A stretch of 64,000 bases of DNA from Luteibacter yeojuensis (lineage in GTDB: Bacteria > Pseudomonadota > Gammaproteobacteria > Xanthomonadales > Rhodanobacteraceae). The stretch's first letter is position 1. Every line of letters starts with the position of its first letter. This document shows, piece after piece, positions 26,125 through 37,484 of the stretch. The translations under genes and the position numbers were made by a program. Location: assembly GCF_011742875.1 (NCBI RefSeq), contig NZ_JAAQTL010000002.1:124001-188000 (forward strand), in the 5' to 3' direction. The notes below the pieces were generated by a model. It was not told the DNA's origin. It saw nothing but the letters and a program-made list of their open reading frames with translations, and did no database searches.

Positions 26125-27828
26125 TCACTGCACCTTGCCGAGGCCCGACGGACGGCGCGGATCGCTTGCCGCGTCCAGCGTGTTCGTCCGGTGGTCCCAC
26201 GTAACGACGTTCATGAAGCCCCAAGGCGAGCGGTTACGCAAGACGTGACCCATGTCGGTGAGGGCCTTGGTCGTGGCCTCGTCGAACACACCGGGCTCCA
26301 CGTCGACCCGGTCGGGCAGGTACTGGTGATGGAAGCGCTTCTGCGCCGTGATTTCCGACGCGCTCTTGCCGTCCACGAAGGCCAGGATGCCTTCGAGCAC
26401 CTGGGTGATGATCGTGGAACCGCCGGGCGAACCGATCACCGCCGTGCGGTCGGCACCGAAGACGAAGCTCGGCGACATCGAGGACAGCATGCGCTTGCCC
26501 GGCTCCTGCGCATTCGCCAGCGCGCCGCGCAGGCCGAAGGCGTTCGGCTGCCCGGGCACCAGCGCGAAGTCGTCCATCTCGTCGTTGAGCACGACGCCGG
26601 TGCCCTTGGCGACGAAGGCCGAGCCGAACTCGAGGTTCACGGTAAGCGTGGAGGCCACCATGTTGCCGTCGGCGTCGATCACCGAGAAGTGCGTGGTGTG
26701 CATGCCCGGTTCCGGCGCCATCGCCGTCGGCAACAGGTCGGAGGGCGTGGCCTTGTCCGGGGAAATGGTCGCGCGCAGGCCGTCGGCGTAATACTTCGAC
26801 AGGAGCATGTCGAGCGGCATCTTCACGAAGTCCGGATCGCCCAGGTATTCGTTGTGGTCGCGGAACGCGCGGCGCATCGATTCGATGGTGAGGTGCGCGG
26901 CATGCGCGGCATCGAGCTTCGTCAGGTCGTAGCCGGAGAGGATGTTGAGGATCTCGGCGATCGCGACGCCACCGGAAGACGGCGGCGGCGCCGTGACGAT
27001 GCGATAGCCCTTGTAGTCCACGCGGAGCGGTTCGCGCTCCTTCACCTTGTAGGCTTCGAGGTCGGCAGCCGTCCAATTGCCGCCCGCGCTGCGCGAAGCG
27101 GACACCAGCAGCTTCGCCGTCTCGCCCTTGTAGAAGCCGTCGGCGCCGCCGGCGGCGATGCGTTCGAGCGTCCGGGCCAGTTCCGGCTGACGCAGCGTCC
27201 AACCCTCCGACGGCAGCTTGCCGCCGGGCAGGTAGATCGCCGCCGAGGCCGGATAGCGCGCGAGGGCGTCCATGCGGTCCTCGATGGCGCCGATGAAGCG
27301 CTTGTCGGGCCGGTAGCCTTCCTTCGCGATGCGAATCGCGGGCGCCAGCGACACGGACAGCGGCAGCTTGCCGTAGTGGGCGGCGATCCAGGCCAGTCCG
27401 GCCGGTTCGCCCGGAATGCCCGCCGAAAGCGGGCCGGTGGTGGACACGTCGCGGTTCGGCTTGCCGTCCTTGCCGACATAGACCTTCATGTCCACCGCTT
27501 TCGGCGCCGTCTCGCGCGCATCGATGAAGATGTCGCGCCGGTCGGAGGCACGATGCAGCAGGGCCAGGAAGCCACCGCCGATGCCGGAGCTCTGCTGCTC
27601 CACCACGGCCAGGGTGGACGCCACCGCGATGGCGGCGTCGAATGCGTTGCCGCCCTTGCCCAGGACCTCGAAGCCCGCATTCGTGGCGAGGTAATTGGCG
27701 CTGGCGATGGCGGCATGACCGGGGCCCTTGGGGGCTGCGGCCGGCGCTTCGAGCGCGGCGGCCTGGCCGGTACCGAGGACGAGAAGGAAGCTCGCGGCGA
27801 GCGCGCGCCACGACGGAGCACGAAGCAT
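26125..27828 (-). CDS. ggt: Gamma-glutamyltransferase (periplasmic)
   Basis: A 567-residue Ntn-hydrolase precursor with a Sec signal ([19 protein letters not shown]). The autocleavage and nucleophile threonine is the first T of [12 protein letters not shown] (about residue 378); [13 protein letters not shown] lies downstream, and the N-terminal [18 protein letters not shown] block is typical. It splits glutathione and transfers gamma-glutamyl groups. Length is normal. Confidence 0.95.
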   Translation of the reverse strand: MLRAPSWRALAASFLLVLGTGQAAALEAPAAAPKGPGHAAIASANYLATNAGFEVLGKGGNAFDAAIAVASTLAVVEQQSSGIGGGFLALLHRASDRRDIFIDARETAPKAVDMKVYVGKDGKPNRDVSTTGPLSAGIPGEPAGLAWIAAHYGKLPLSVSLAPAIRIAKEGYRPDKRFIGAIEDRMDALARYPASAAIYLPGGKLPSEGWTLRQPELARTLERIAAGGADGFYKGETAKLLVSASRSAGGNWTAADLEAYKVKEREPLRVDYKGYRIVTAPPPSSGGVAIAEILNILSGYDLTKLDAAHAAHLTIESMRRAFRDHNEYLGDPDFVKMPLDMLLSKYYADGLRATISPDKATPSDLLPTAMAPEPGMHTTHFSVIDADGNMVASTLTVNLEFGSAFVAKGTGVVLNDEMDDFALVPGQPNAFGLRGALANAQEPGKRMLSSMSPSFVFGADRTAVIGSPGGSTIITQVLEGILAFVDGKSASEITAQKRFHHQYLPDRVDVEPGVFDEATTKALTDMGHVLRNRSPWGFMNVVTWDHRTNTLDAASDPRRPSGLGKVQ

Positions 27829-27906
27829 GGGAAACTCTCCGGAAGGGATATCTCTATCCCTGAGATTAACCCATGACGCGCGTGGAAGCGTGAGAACCCG
27901 CGGCCG

Positions 27907-28170
<264 letters not shown>

Positions 28171-28205
28171 TTAGCACCCGCCGGGCCCTGCGCCACGGCA
28201 GGACC

Positions 28206-28281
28206 CGCCAGGGCGGCGAGGGAAACCGGCCTCGCCGCCTATTCGCTCCGTAGACTTCCGGCCGCTATAGCGGCTCCAACG
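28206..28281. repeat. Degenerate REP-like pair
   Basis: GGCGGCGAGGGAAACC and GCCGCTATAGCGGC-TCCAAC units separated by diverged sequence in the gap between the ferredoxin and lipoprotein genes. Confidence 0.6.
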
Positions 28282-28282
28282 A

Positions 28283-28786
28283 TTACATCGCGACGAAGCG
28301 GAAGGTGGCGCCGCTCGGGGCCACCGCGTCGGCCACGCGCTGCTGGTCGGCCTGGTCGCCGATGAAGAGCACGATCACGTTCTTGAACGAGCCCGGGTTC
28401 GCGCCCTTGAAGGCCTCGACCATGAGATCGGCGGTCTTGGCCGACTCCGGGCCACCGAAGACGAGCATGTTGCCCGGGGTGACGCCGCGGGCAACGGTGC
28501 CCTGTACGTTCTCGAGCTGGCGGGCGCGGCCGTCCTGCCCGGCCTGGTCGTCACCGGCCGGCACGAAGTACGGGAATGGGCGGTCGGCCGTCATGCCCTG
28601 CATGTTCTTGCGCACGATCTGGCCGAAGTACTGGCTCCAGGCCTTGGTGTCGGCCGGGTTGGTCGGCTTCGCGACGGCCACTTCCTGCTGCGTGGCAGCC
28701 TGGTCGGTGTCTTCGGACTTGTTGCAGGCCGAGAGGGCCAGCGTGGCGGTCAGGGCCACGGACGCGGCGAGGATGAGCTTACGCAT
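28283..28786 (-). CDS. Putative lipoprotein of unknown function
   Basis: A 167-residue protein with a short signal peptide and lipobox LALSAC (Cys near 20). The mature part begins with a low-complexity linker, then a globular alpha/beta domain (GNMLVFGGPESAKTADLMVE; VIVLFIGDQADQQRVADAVA). I do not recognise a family. ATG at 28786 has a good Shine-Dalgarno (AAAGGTGA) and gives the signal; the longer frame upstream is not used. It follows coaD directly. Confidence 0.85.
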   Translation of the reverse strand: MRKLILAASVALTATLALSACNKSEDTDQAATQQEVAVAKPTNPADTKAWSQYFGQIVRKNMQGMTADRPFPYFVPAGDDQAGQDGRARQLENVQGTVARGVTPGNMLVFGGPESAKTADLMVEAFKGANPGSFKNVIVLFIGDQADQQRVADAVAPSGATFRFVAM

Positions 28787-28802
28787 GATGATCACCTTTA
28801 GG

Positions 28803-31106
<2,304 letters not shown>

Positions 31107-31135
31107 GTGAGACGGCCGATGCAAGGATCGCGGCG

Positions 31136-32173
31136 ATGACCCGCCCCCTGCGGATCGGGCTCTATGCCGGCGGCGGTCTCATCGTCGTCGTCCTGCTGGC
31201 GGCGTTCGTCGCCATGTACGTGCTGCTGCAACCGGAACGCTTCACGTCGCTCCTGCAATCGCGCGCCCGCGCCGTCGGGCTCGAACTCACCCTCGCCAAT
31301 CCGGCCAGCCCCACCTTGTGGCCAAAGCCCGCGCTCGAACTCGAAGGCGTGAGCGTGCGCGCCAGCGGCGCCGGCACGCCCTTGTTGGCGGCCTCGCGCG
31401 GCAAACTCGTGCTGCCCTGGCACACCCTGATGGGAGGCGAGGCACGCATCTCGCGCCTCGAAGTGGAAGGCGCGCGCATCGACCTCGACGCGCTCGCGGC
31501 TTACCTCGATACCCTGCCCTCGCGTCCGTCGACCGCGGGCGCGATCCTGCCGGCGGTCGACGCGGGATTCCGCATCGAACGCGGCACCCTGCTGCGCGGC
31601 AATGAACTGCTGCTCTCCGACGTGGACATCGATGCGGGGCGGCTCGCGAATGGCCTTCCCTTCGCCGTCGCCCTCGCGGCCAGGACCGCGGACGGCACCT
31701 CCTACGCCCTGGAACTGGAGACGACACCCGTACTCGCGCGTGGCGTCCTCACGCTCGAAGACGCCGAACTGCGGCTCTCCAGCGAGCCGCGTTTCACCGC
31801 CAGCCTGCGCGGCGACGCCACCTGGCGCGGGGGCGCCGACGTGGGCGCCTCCCTCTCGGGGCGCGTGACGCGCCAGGCGGGCGCACCTTACGGGATGCTC
31901 CTCAAGATCACCCCGGCGAACCAGCGGGACCCGCTCTACGTGGCCCTGAAGCTCGACGGCGAGAACGACCGCACCGATATCCGGGTACCCCCGATCGGCT
32001 TCACCGAATGGTGGAGCGGCATCCAGTCCGGCGGTCCGCCCACGCTGCCGCCGCTGCTGGGCACGATCGAGGCGAAGACGCTCGACATCGGCAGCGTGCA
32101 CATGAAGGGCCTGCGCATCCGCGCAACGCCGTCGGTACCCGCGGAAGCCGCTTCCACCGCGAGCGCGCCATGA
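31136..32173 (+). CDS. Short AsmA-like membrane-anchored protein
   Basis: A 345-residue protein with an N-terminal membrane anchor (LYAGGGLIVVVLLAAFVAMYV) and a periplasmic beta-rich region with the AsmA-type pattern (VGLELTLANPASPTLWPKPALELEGVSV). It is short for AsmA (usually about 600 or more). It overlaps mutY by ATGA and probably forms an operon with it. AsmA-like proteins act in outer-membrane lipid homeostasis; the role here is inferred. Confidence 0.72.
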   Translation: MTRPLRIGLYAGGGLIVVVLLAAFVAMYVLLQPERFTSLLQSRARAVGLELTLANPASPTLWPKPALELEGVSVRASGAGTPLLAASRGKLVLPWHTLMGGEARISRLEVEGARIDLDALAAYLDTLPSRPSTAGAILPAVDAGFRIERGTLLRGNELLLSDVDIDAGRLANGLPFAVALAARTADGTSYALELETTPVLARGVLTLEDAELRLSSEPRFTASLRGDATWRGGADVGASLSGRVTRQAGAPYGMLLKITPANQRDPLYVALKLDGENDRTDIRVPPIGFTEWWSGIQSGGPPTLPPLLGTIEAKTLDIGSVHMKGLRIRATPSVPAEAASTASAP

Positions 32174-33216
32174 ACGTCTTCGCCCGCGAACTGCTGCGCT
32201 GGTACGACCACCACGGACGCAAGGACCTCCCCTGGCAGCATCCGCGCGACGCCTATCGGGTGTGGCTCTCGGAGATCATGCTGCAGCAGACACAGGTGGT
32301 CACCGTCGTCGGCTACTTCCAGCGCTTCGTGGAACGCCTGCCCACGCTCGCCTCGCTGGCCGCGGCCGACGAGGACACCGTGCTGGCCCTCTGGTCCGGC
32401 CTCGGTTATTACCGTCGCGCGCGCTTCCTGCACCGCGCGGCGCAGCTGTGCGTCGAGCGGCATGGCGGCGAACTGCCGCGCGAGCTCGACGCCCTGATGG
32501 CCCTCCCCGGCATCGGGCGATCCACGGCGGGCGCGATCCTCGCCCAGGCGCATGGGCTGCGCTTTCCGATCCTGGACGGCAACGTCAAGCGGGTGCTCTC
32601 TCGCTACCACGGCATCGCCGGATTCCCCGGCGAGAGCGCGATCGAGAAGCAACTCTGGCGCCACGCCGCCGAACACACCCCGGCCGAGCGTATCGCGGAT
32701 TACACGCAGGCCATCATGGACCTCGGCGCCACCGTGTGCGTGCGGGCGAAGCCGCTCTGCCTTCTGTGTCCGCAGGCGGCAACCTGCGTCGCCCACCGCG
32801 ACGGACTCACCGGCGTGCTGCCCACCGCGAAACCCGGGAAGAAGATTCCCACCCGCTCGCTCGCCATGTTGCTCCTGCGCGACGCGCGGGGCCGCGTGCT
32901 GCTCGAGAAGCGTGGGCCGCAGGGCGTCTGGTCGGGCCTGTGGAGCCTGCCTGAAGCGACGGATCCCGATGCGGCCGGCATGGTCGCCTCCGGCCTCGCG
33001 CGCATCGGCGAGGCCGACCCGCTCCCCGCCTTCACCCACGTCTTCAGCCATTACAGGCTGGACGTATCGCCCATCCTGTTCGACCATGCGGCCCCGCTCG
33101 CCACCGTGGCGGACCGCGACGACCGCCGCTGGTGCGATCGCGAGGAACTCGCCTCGCTCGGCCTGCCGGCCCCGGTGCGGACGCTGCTGGCCAATCTTCC
33201 GGAGATCGCCCCATGA
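32170..33216 (+). CDS. mutY: Adenine DNA glycosylase MutY
   Basis: A 348-residue glycosylase removing adenine opposite 8-oxoguanine. Helix-hairpin-helix [13 protein letters not shown] is followed by the catalytic aspartate in PILDGNVKR; the iron-sulphur ligands fit C-x6-C-x2-C-x5-C; and the C-terminal NUDIX-like domain ([20 protein letters not shown]) recognises 8-oxoG. It overlaps the genes on both sides by four bases. Confidence 0.97.
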   Translation: MNVFARELLRWYDHHGRKDLPWQHPRDAYRVWLSEIMLQQTQVVTVVGYFQRFVERLPTLASLAAADEDTVLALWSGLGYYRRARFLHRAAQLCVERHGGELPRELDALMALPGIGRSTAGAILAQAHGLRFPILDGNVKRVLSRYHGIAGFPGESAIEKQLWRHAAEHTPAERIADYTQAIMDLGATVCVRAKPLCLLCPQAATCVAHRDGLTGVLPTAKPGKKIPTRSLAMLLLRDARGRVLLEKRGPQGVWSGLWSLPEATDPDAAGMVASGLARIGEADPLPAFTHVFSHYRLDVSPILFDHAAPLATVADRDDRRWCDREELASLGLPAPVRTLLANLPEIAP

Positions 33217-33491
33217 CCCGCACGGTCCATTGCATAAAACTCGGCCGCGAGGCCGAAGGCCTCGATTTCGCCCCCTGGCCGGGTGAGCTCGGCAAGCGCA
33301 TCTACGATAACGTGTCCAAGGAAGCCTGGGCCGGGTGGCTCTCGCACCAGACCATGCTGATCAACGAGATGCGCCTCTCGCCGCTCGATCCGAAGACGCG
33401 CCAGTTCCTGAGCGGCGAAATGGAAAAGTATTTCTTCGGCGGCGATGTCGCCCAGCCCGCCGGATACGTCCCGCCCGAATCGGGCAAGTGA
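33213..33491 (+). CDS. Probable Fe(2+)-trafficking protein (YggX family)
   Basis: A 92-residue protein with [26 protein letters not shown]-type [16 protein letters not shown], and [18 protein letters not shown], all family hallmarks. It protects iron-sulphur clusters from oxidative damage and is typically the gene after mutY. ATGA overlap with mutY supports co-translation. Confidence 0.95.
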   Translation: MTRTVHCIKLGREAEGLDFAPWPGELGKRIYDNVSKEAWAGWLSHQTMLINEMRLSPLDPKTRQFLSGEMEKYFFGGDVAQPAGYVPPESGK

Positions 33492-33513
33492 TACTCAACT
33501 GGAGGAGTTCGTC

Positions 33514-33840
33514 GTGATCCGACCGATTTCGCTGTCCGTCGCCACACTGCTCGCCGTGGCCCTGCCGTCGTTCGCGTTCGCCCAGGCTGGCCTGAGCGGC
33601 ATCCATCGCAGCGTCATGGCCCTCGACAAGAATTTCGACGTGGCGGACAAGAACCGCGACGGGAAGCTCAGCAAGGAGGAAGCCCAGGCCGGCCCGGTCG
33701 CCTTCATCGCCACGAACTTCGACGCCATCGACAAGAGCCACACCGGATTCGTGACCAAATCGGACGTCCATGCCTACATCGCGGCCATGCTGATGCGGTC
33801 GCAGCCGAAGCCCCCCGCCGGGACGCCCGAACAGCCTTGA
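33514..33840 (+). CDS. Small secreted EF-hand-like protein
   Basis: A 108-residue protein with a Sec signal (SLSVATLLAVALPSFAFAQ) and two EF-hand-like loops: DKNRDGKLSKEEA (canonical) and DKSHTGFVTKSD (degenerate). GTG at 33514 has a strong GGAGGAG Shine-Dalgarno six bases upstream, so the longer open frame is rejected. Periplasmic calcium binding is likely; role unknown. Confidence 0.85.
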   Translation: MIRPISLSVATLLAVALPSFAFAQAGLSGIHRSVMALDKNFDVADKNRDGKLSKEEAQAGPVAFIATNFDAIDKSHTGFVTKSDVHAYIAAMLMRSQPKPPAGTPEQP

Positions 33841-33865
33841 CGAACCTTTTCGACTCCGGTCTAAT
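33837..33865 (+). promoter_or_regulatory. Sigma-70 promoter of tRNA-Phe
   Basis: TTGACG-N17-TCTAAT, five of six matches in both elements. The -35 overlaps the stop codon of the preceding EF-hand gene. The start would be near 33872, about 35 bp before the tRNA. Confidence 0.78.
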
Positions 33866-33906
33866 ACGCGGCTCCACTCGCCGCAACGACCGTTGCAGGC
33901 ACTTGT

Positions 33907-33982
33907 GGCTCGGTAGCTCAGTTGGTAGAGCAGGGGATTGAAAATCCCCGTGTCGGCGGTTCGATTCCGTCCCGAGCCACCA
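33907..33982 (+). tRNA. tRNA-Phe (anticodon GAA)
   Basis: 76 nt with encoded CCA. The acceptor stem GGCTCGG pairs with CCGAGCC. The D-loop TAGCTCAGTTGGTAGAGCA, anticodon stem GGGGATTGAAAATCCCC (GAA in the loop) and T-arm GGCGGTTCGATTCCGTC are all canonical. No duplicated 3' end was seen nearby, so no integrated element is evident. Confidence 0.98.
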
Positions 33983-34077
33983 TTTCCCAACTTCCCCTTT
34001 CACGGAAAATCGTGCATCTTCGTCGCGTCGCGCATTCATCTGCGCGCGTGCTGGCGCAAACATTCAGGGGAAGAAGT

Positions 34078-34359
34078 ATGCGAATCGCTCTACTGGGCTT
34101 CGTAGCCGTTCTTTCGGCCGGTTGCGCCGGAACAAGACATATGACGCATCCCGAAGGCGACCAGGGCTACCTGGTGTCCTGCGACAGCGGCTCGCAGGAC
34201 ATGAGCGACTGCTACAACAAGGCCGCCGGCCTGTGCCACGGATCCTATGAAATCGTCGATCGCATCCAGGGGGCCCAGGTCAATTACAGCGCCAAGCCTT
34301 ACACGCCGGCGCACGGCATCATGCCCAAGCGGGACATCATGATTCAGTGCCGCGGCTGA
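34078..34359 (+). CDS. Small lipoprotein of unknown function
   Basis: A 93-residue protein with a signal peptide and lipobox LSAGC (Cys near 16). The mature chain has four further cysteines in a compact region (VSCDSGSQDMSDCYNKAAGL; CHGSYEIVDR; IMIQCRG), suggesting two disulphides. The frame is also open upstream through the tRNA, which is not coding. Family not recognised. It sits just after tRNA-Phe. Confidence 0.75.
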   Translation: MRIALLGFVAVLSAGCAGTRHMTHPEGDQGYLVSCDSGSQDMSDCYNKAAGLCHGSYEIVDRIQGAQVNYSAKPYTPAHGIMPKRDIMIQCRG

Positions 34360-34386
34360 ATCGCGAGCGCGCGTCAACCCATCGCG

Positions 34387-34626
34387 CTATATGGCCGCCG
34401 GCCGCGCGAGAACCATCCAGCCGCCCGACAACGTTTCCTTCAGTACCTCCACACGTCGCATGCGTCCTGTCGTCACCGAGGACGCGGAAGCGAGGGCGAA
34501 TTCCACCGCCCTGCCCTCGGTCGGAAACAGATGCTTCGCACCGCCGGGCAGGACGACTCGCCACACCCGTTCGTTCATGCCGGGATAGAAGATGAAGATG
34601 CGGAACGGCCTGCCTTCGTCGTTCAC
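34387..34626 (-). CDS. Small hypothetical protein coupled to DUF3606 gene
   Basis: A 79-residue protein with no recognised domain; it is rich in aromatic and basic residues at the N-terminus (RPFRIFIFYPGMNERVWRVV). GTG start at 34626 overlaps the upstream DUF3606 stop as GTGA, which argues it is genuinely translated. Function unknown. Confidence 0.6.
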   Translation of the reverse strand: MNDEGRPFRIFIFYPGMNERVWRVVLPGGAKHLFPTEGRAVEFALASASSVTTGRMRRVEVLKETLSGGWMVLARPAAI

Positions 34627-34811
34627 GGGCGGCGCCTGCGGCGAAGTTCCGCCCTAACGTCCCAGGAGTGTTCACCGACGCATTTGACGGCGCTGCGCAA
34701 TGCCAGCTCGCTGACGCCCAGAACGCGGGTCCAATAACGGATATCGGATCGAAGTGCCACGTTCACGCGTGTCAGGTCGGATGGCGCGGCAACGACAATC
34801 TCGCTGTTCAT
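34623..34811 (-). CDS. DUF3606 domain protein
   Basis: A 62-residue protein with the DUF3606 pattern (DLTRVNVALRSDIRYWTRVL; GVSELALRSAVKCVG). These are short proteins of unknown function, common in plant- and soil-associated proteobacteria. The ATG at 34811 gives the standard length; the frame is open further upstream, giving 83 codons. Ends in a run of arginines. Confidence 0.78.
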   Translation of the reverse strand: MNSEIVVAAPSDLTRVNVALRSDIRYWTRVLGVSELALRSAVKCVGEHSWDVRAELRRRRRP

Positions 34812-34884
34812 GGGTAGCCTCTGCTGGAGAGCCACCGTTACCACGAACCATGTTATGCGGGCGTAACAGCCCATGCCGAGAGGA

Positions 34885-35352
34885 TCAGATCGTGACGTCC
34901 CTGCCCCTTTCGGCCTCGCATTTGCTCAATGCCGTCTCGAGCACCTGGCCTTCCCCGGGCAGACTCGCGTCGGCGGCATCGCTCAGCAAGACCCGCGCGC
35001 GATCCTCCATCGCCCTCACCAACCGATCGCGGGCATCCCGGCCGCACGGAGTGCGCGGCTTCCACGCGGACAGCTCCCTGGTGCGGCTGACCAGCCTGTC
35101 GAGGTAAGGACCACGCGAAGCCGGTGCGGCACCCCGGGCGTCGGCCAGCTGCGCGTGCCAGATGTTCAATTCGCCACGCAGGTCCGCCGTATCGGCCGCA
35201 AGCGCCTTCGCATCCCTGTCGCGCGCACGATGCGAGGCGGTGAAGGCCAGCATCGCCGTCGTCGCCGACGCGATGAAGGCCACCGCGACCACGACCAATA
35301 CGATCTTGCGGCCATTCGCCGGTGCGGTGCACGCGCTCGGATCGTTCGTCAT
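34885..35352 (-). CDS. Membrane-anchored protein of unknown function
   Basis: A 155-residue protein with one N-terminal membrane segment (IVLVVVAVAFIASATTAMLA) and a helical, charged outer part with two cysteines. No family recognised. ATG 35352 follows a GGAGG-type ribosome site (GGAGGCTGGA). Convergent or co-directional neighbours give no clue. Confidence 0.65.
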   Translation of the reverse strand: MTNDPSACTAPANGRKIVLVVVAVAFIASATTAMLAFTASHRARDRDAKALAADTADLRGELNIWHAQLADARGAAPASRGPYLDRLVSRTRELSAWKPRTPCGRDARDRLVRAMEDRARVLLSDAADASLPGEGQVLETALSKCEAERGRDVTI

Positions 35353-35437
35353 TCCAGCCTCCCGACCGCATGAACGCGGTCCGCGACCGTCGATGATAAC
35401 CGCAGGGAAAGGCCAATTCGTCATGCGCATCCGGCGA

Positions 35438-36328
35438 TCAGCCGTCCGCGACCTTGTGGCTCAGGAAAAAAGCCGCATCCTGCGCCCCCAAGGCGTACGC
35501 ATCGCGCACCGTCGTCCCTGGAGAGCAGTCCCAGGTCGATACGGGAATTCGCCGGCTCGGTTGCCAGTAGGTCCGACCTTCCCACTTGAAGAGCATGGGC
35601 AGCGCTGGATAGTGGCGGGTGAGCAGCACCAGGGTGCCGGCGCGCTCACCGTCAGACTGACGAGGAATCGGGGCATTATCGGTGTAGCCGCCATCAATGG
35701 CGTGCGCTCCACCCACATGGCGTGCCGACATGAAGGGCGGCGCGGATGCGGCGGCGACGAGCAACGACTGCGCCGACTCGATATCCGCGCAGTCGTTGAG
35801 CACCATGAAGTCCTGGCGCAGGCCCATTCGTGCGGGAAGCCGCGGATGGATGCTGTTCCACAGGTATCTGTCGAACAAGTACGCGAGCGTTCCGGCAACG
35901 ACGGATCCCCCTGTACCCAACAAGCGTGCCGGTCGCGTCAAGCCGACCACGAGGCGCGACGACGCATGGCGCAGCGTATCGAATGTCTTCGTACTGATGA
36001 ATGCATCGATCCATGCCGGGTAGACCTCCTGGTGCGCGAACTTCAACGTTAGCCGAGCGAGCCCAGACCAGTCGAAGATTCTTGGGTTCCCGGCAAACAA
36101 GCGCAGGCAGGCCTCGAGGGCCGTCCCGTCGCCCTGGGCGAGGAACGATGCAGCCACGGCGGCGCCGGCGCTGGTGCCGACGAGTTGCCCCGGAAGCGCC
36201 AGGCCGTGATCGAGCAGTCGTCGAACCGCCCCCGCCTGCCACCAGCACCGATTCCCACCACCGGAGAACACCAGCGTCTTCGTTTCATCGAAGTTGTAAG
36301 CCCCCACGTCCTGCACTCCACCGCGCAT
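35438..36328 (-). CDS. Patatin-like phospholipase
   Basis: A 296-residue lipase-like protein with the full patatin set: oxyanion loop FSGGGNRC, nucleophile elbow GTSAG (serine about residue 56), and catalytic Asp in IDGGYTDNAP. No signal peptide, so probably cytoplasmic or secreted by another route. ATG 36328 has a strong AAGGAGG Shine-Dalgarno; a longer 308-codon frame is less likely. Substrate unknown. Confidence 0.9.
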   Translation of the reverse strand: MRGGVQDVGAYNFDETKTLVFSGGGNRCWWQAGAVRRLLDHGLALPGQLVGTSAGAAVAASFLAQGDGTALEACLRLFAGNPRIFDWSGLARLTLKFAHQEVYPAWIDAFISTKTFDTLRHASSRLVVGLTRPARLLGTGGSVVAGTLAYLFDRYLWNSIHPRLPARMGLRQDFMVLNDCADIESAQSLLVAAASAPPFMSARHVGGAHAIDGGYTDNAPIPRQSDGERAGTLVLLTRHYPALPMLFKWEGRTYWQPSRRIPVSTWDCSPGTTVRDAYALGAQDAAFFLSHKVADG

Positions 36329-36462
36329 ACCGCCTCCTTCCCTGGTCGTGAAAAGCGCGAGCATCGCATGAAGATGAAAGCATTTTCTTGCGACTTGGCT
36401 GAAACGTCACGACAACAGCTTCCGCGCGCCGTTATAGTCGCGAGACCATCCAGTAGAAGCCG

Positions 36463-37299
36463 ATGCCCATGACTCGTCTTTCCCGAATCGCCCTGGCCGC
36501 CGTCCTTGCCGCACTGGCGCTGCCTTCCGTCGCCGCGGACCTCAAGGTCATGACCTTCAATGTCCGTACGATGACAGGCAAGGATGGTCCCAACGGCTGG
36601 GAATTCCGGCGCGACCTCTTCGCGGACACCATCCGCCAGATGCATCCGGACGTGATCGGCACGCAGGAGCTGTACAAGCAGCAGGGCGACGACACGGTGC
36701 AACGCCTGCCCGAGTACACATGGTTCGGCCGCGACCGTTACGGCAAGCACACCGACGAACACATGGGCATCTTCTACAGGAAGGACAGCCTGAAACTCGT
36801 CAAGTCCGGCGACTTCTGGTATTCGAGCACGCCCGACAAGCCCGCGAGCATGGATTGGGGCAACATCATGCCGCGCATGGTGAACTGGGCCCTGTTCGAG
36901 CGGCTGTCCGACCACAAACGCTTCTATCTGCTCGACACCCATCTACCCTATCGCGACCAGGACGAAGACGTCCGCACACGCTGCACCAGGCTCCTGGCGG
37001 AGTTCATCGCCAAGCTGCCGAAAGGCGTGCCGGTGATCGTGACCGGCGATTTCAACACCGTGCCGGGCGGTGAATCGCACAAGGTGATCACGGCATCGCT
37101 GAAAGACGCATGGGATACCGCCCCGAAGCGCGAGGGTCCGGCCGAGACCTTCCACGACTTCACCGGCAAGGCGACGAAGCGGATCGACTGGATACTCTCC
37201 AGCGGCGTCACCGCCAAGTCCATCGAGACGATCACTACGTCGAAGGATGGCCGCTATCCTTCCGATCACTTTCCCGTGCAAGCCGATTTCGACCTCTGA
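36463..37299 (+). CDS. Secreted endonuclease/exonuclease/phosphatase-family protein
   Basis: A 278-residue protein with a Sec signal (LSRIALAAVLAALALPSVAA). All EEP catalytic motifs are present: MTFNVRT, GTQEL, LDTHLPYRDQ, TGDFNTVPGG, RIDWIL and SDHFPV. Such exported members act as nucleases, phosphatases or sphingomyelinase-like enzymes; the substrate cannot be decided here. Confidence 0.9.
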   Translation: MPMTRLSRIALAAVLAALALPSVAADLKVMTFNVRTMTGKDGPNGWEFRRDLFADTIRQMHPDVIGTQELYKQQGDDTVQRLPEYTWFGRDRYGKHTDEHMGIFYRKDSLKLVKSGDFWYSSTPDKPASMDWGNIMPRMVNWALFERLSDHKRFYLLDTHLPYRDQDEDVRTRCTRLLAEFIAKLPKGVPVIVTGDFNTVPGGESHKVITASLKDAWDTAPKREGPAETFHDFTGKATKRIDWILSSGVTAKSIETITTSKDGRYPSDHFPVQADFDL

Positions 37300-37312
37300 C
37301 GACGGCTGCGGC

Positions 37313-37392
37313 GTTGTAGGAGCCGCCATGGCGGCGAGGGAAATCTCGCCGCGGTTTCGCGAGGGTTCCTCGCCGCCGTAGCGGTTCCTGCA
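37313..37392. repeat. REP-like inverted pair
   Basis: TTGTAGGAGCC-GCCATGGC-GGCGAGG paired with CCTCGCC-GCCGTAGC-GGTTCCTGCA, right after the phosphatase-family gene. Confidence 0.8.
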
Positions 37393-37484
37393 TGGGTGAC
37401 CGGTCCGGGTGCCTTCGAGGCCTCGACTTGCCCGTGCGGGGCAGAGCCGTGGATGATGTCCGCACCCTAGCCGGAGTACGTCCC

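Noticed and set aside
33907..33982. tRNA-Phe as an attachment site of an integrated element
   Set aside because: No integrase gene and no repeat of the tRNA 3' end was seen in the flanking 5 kb.
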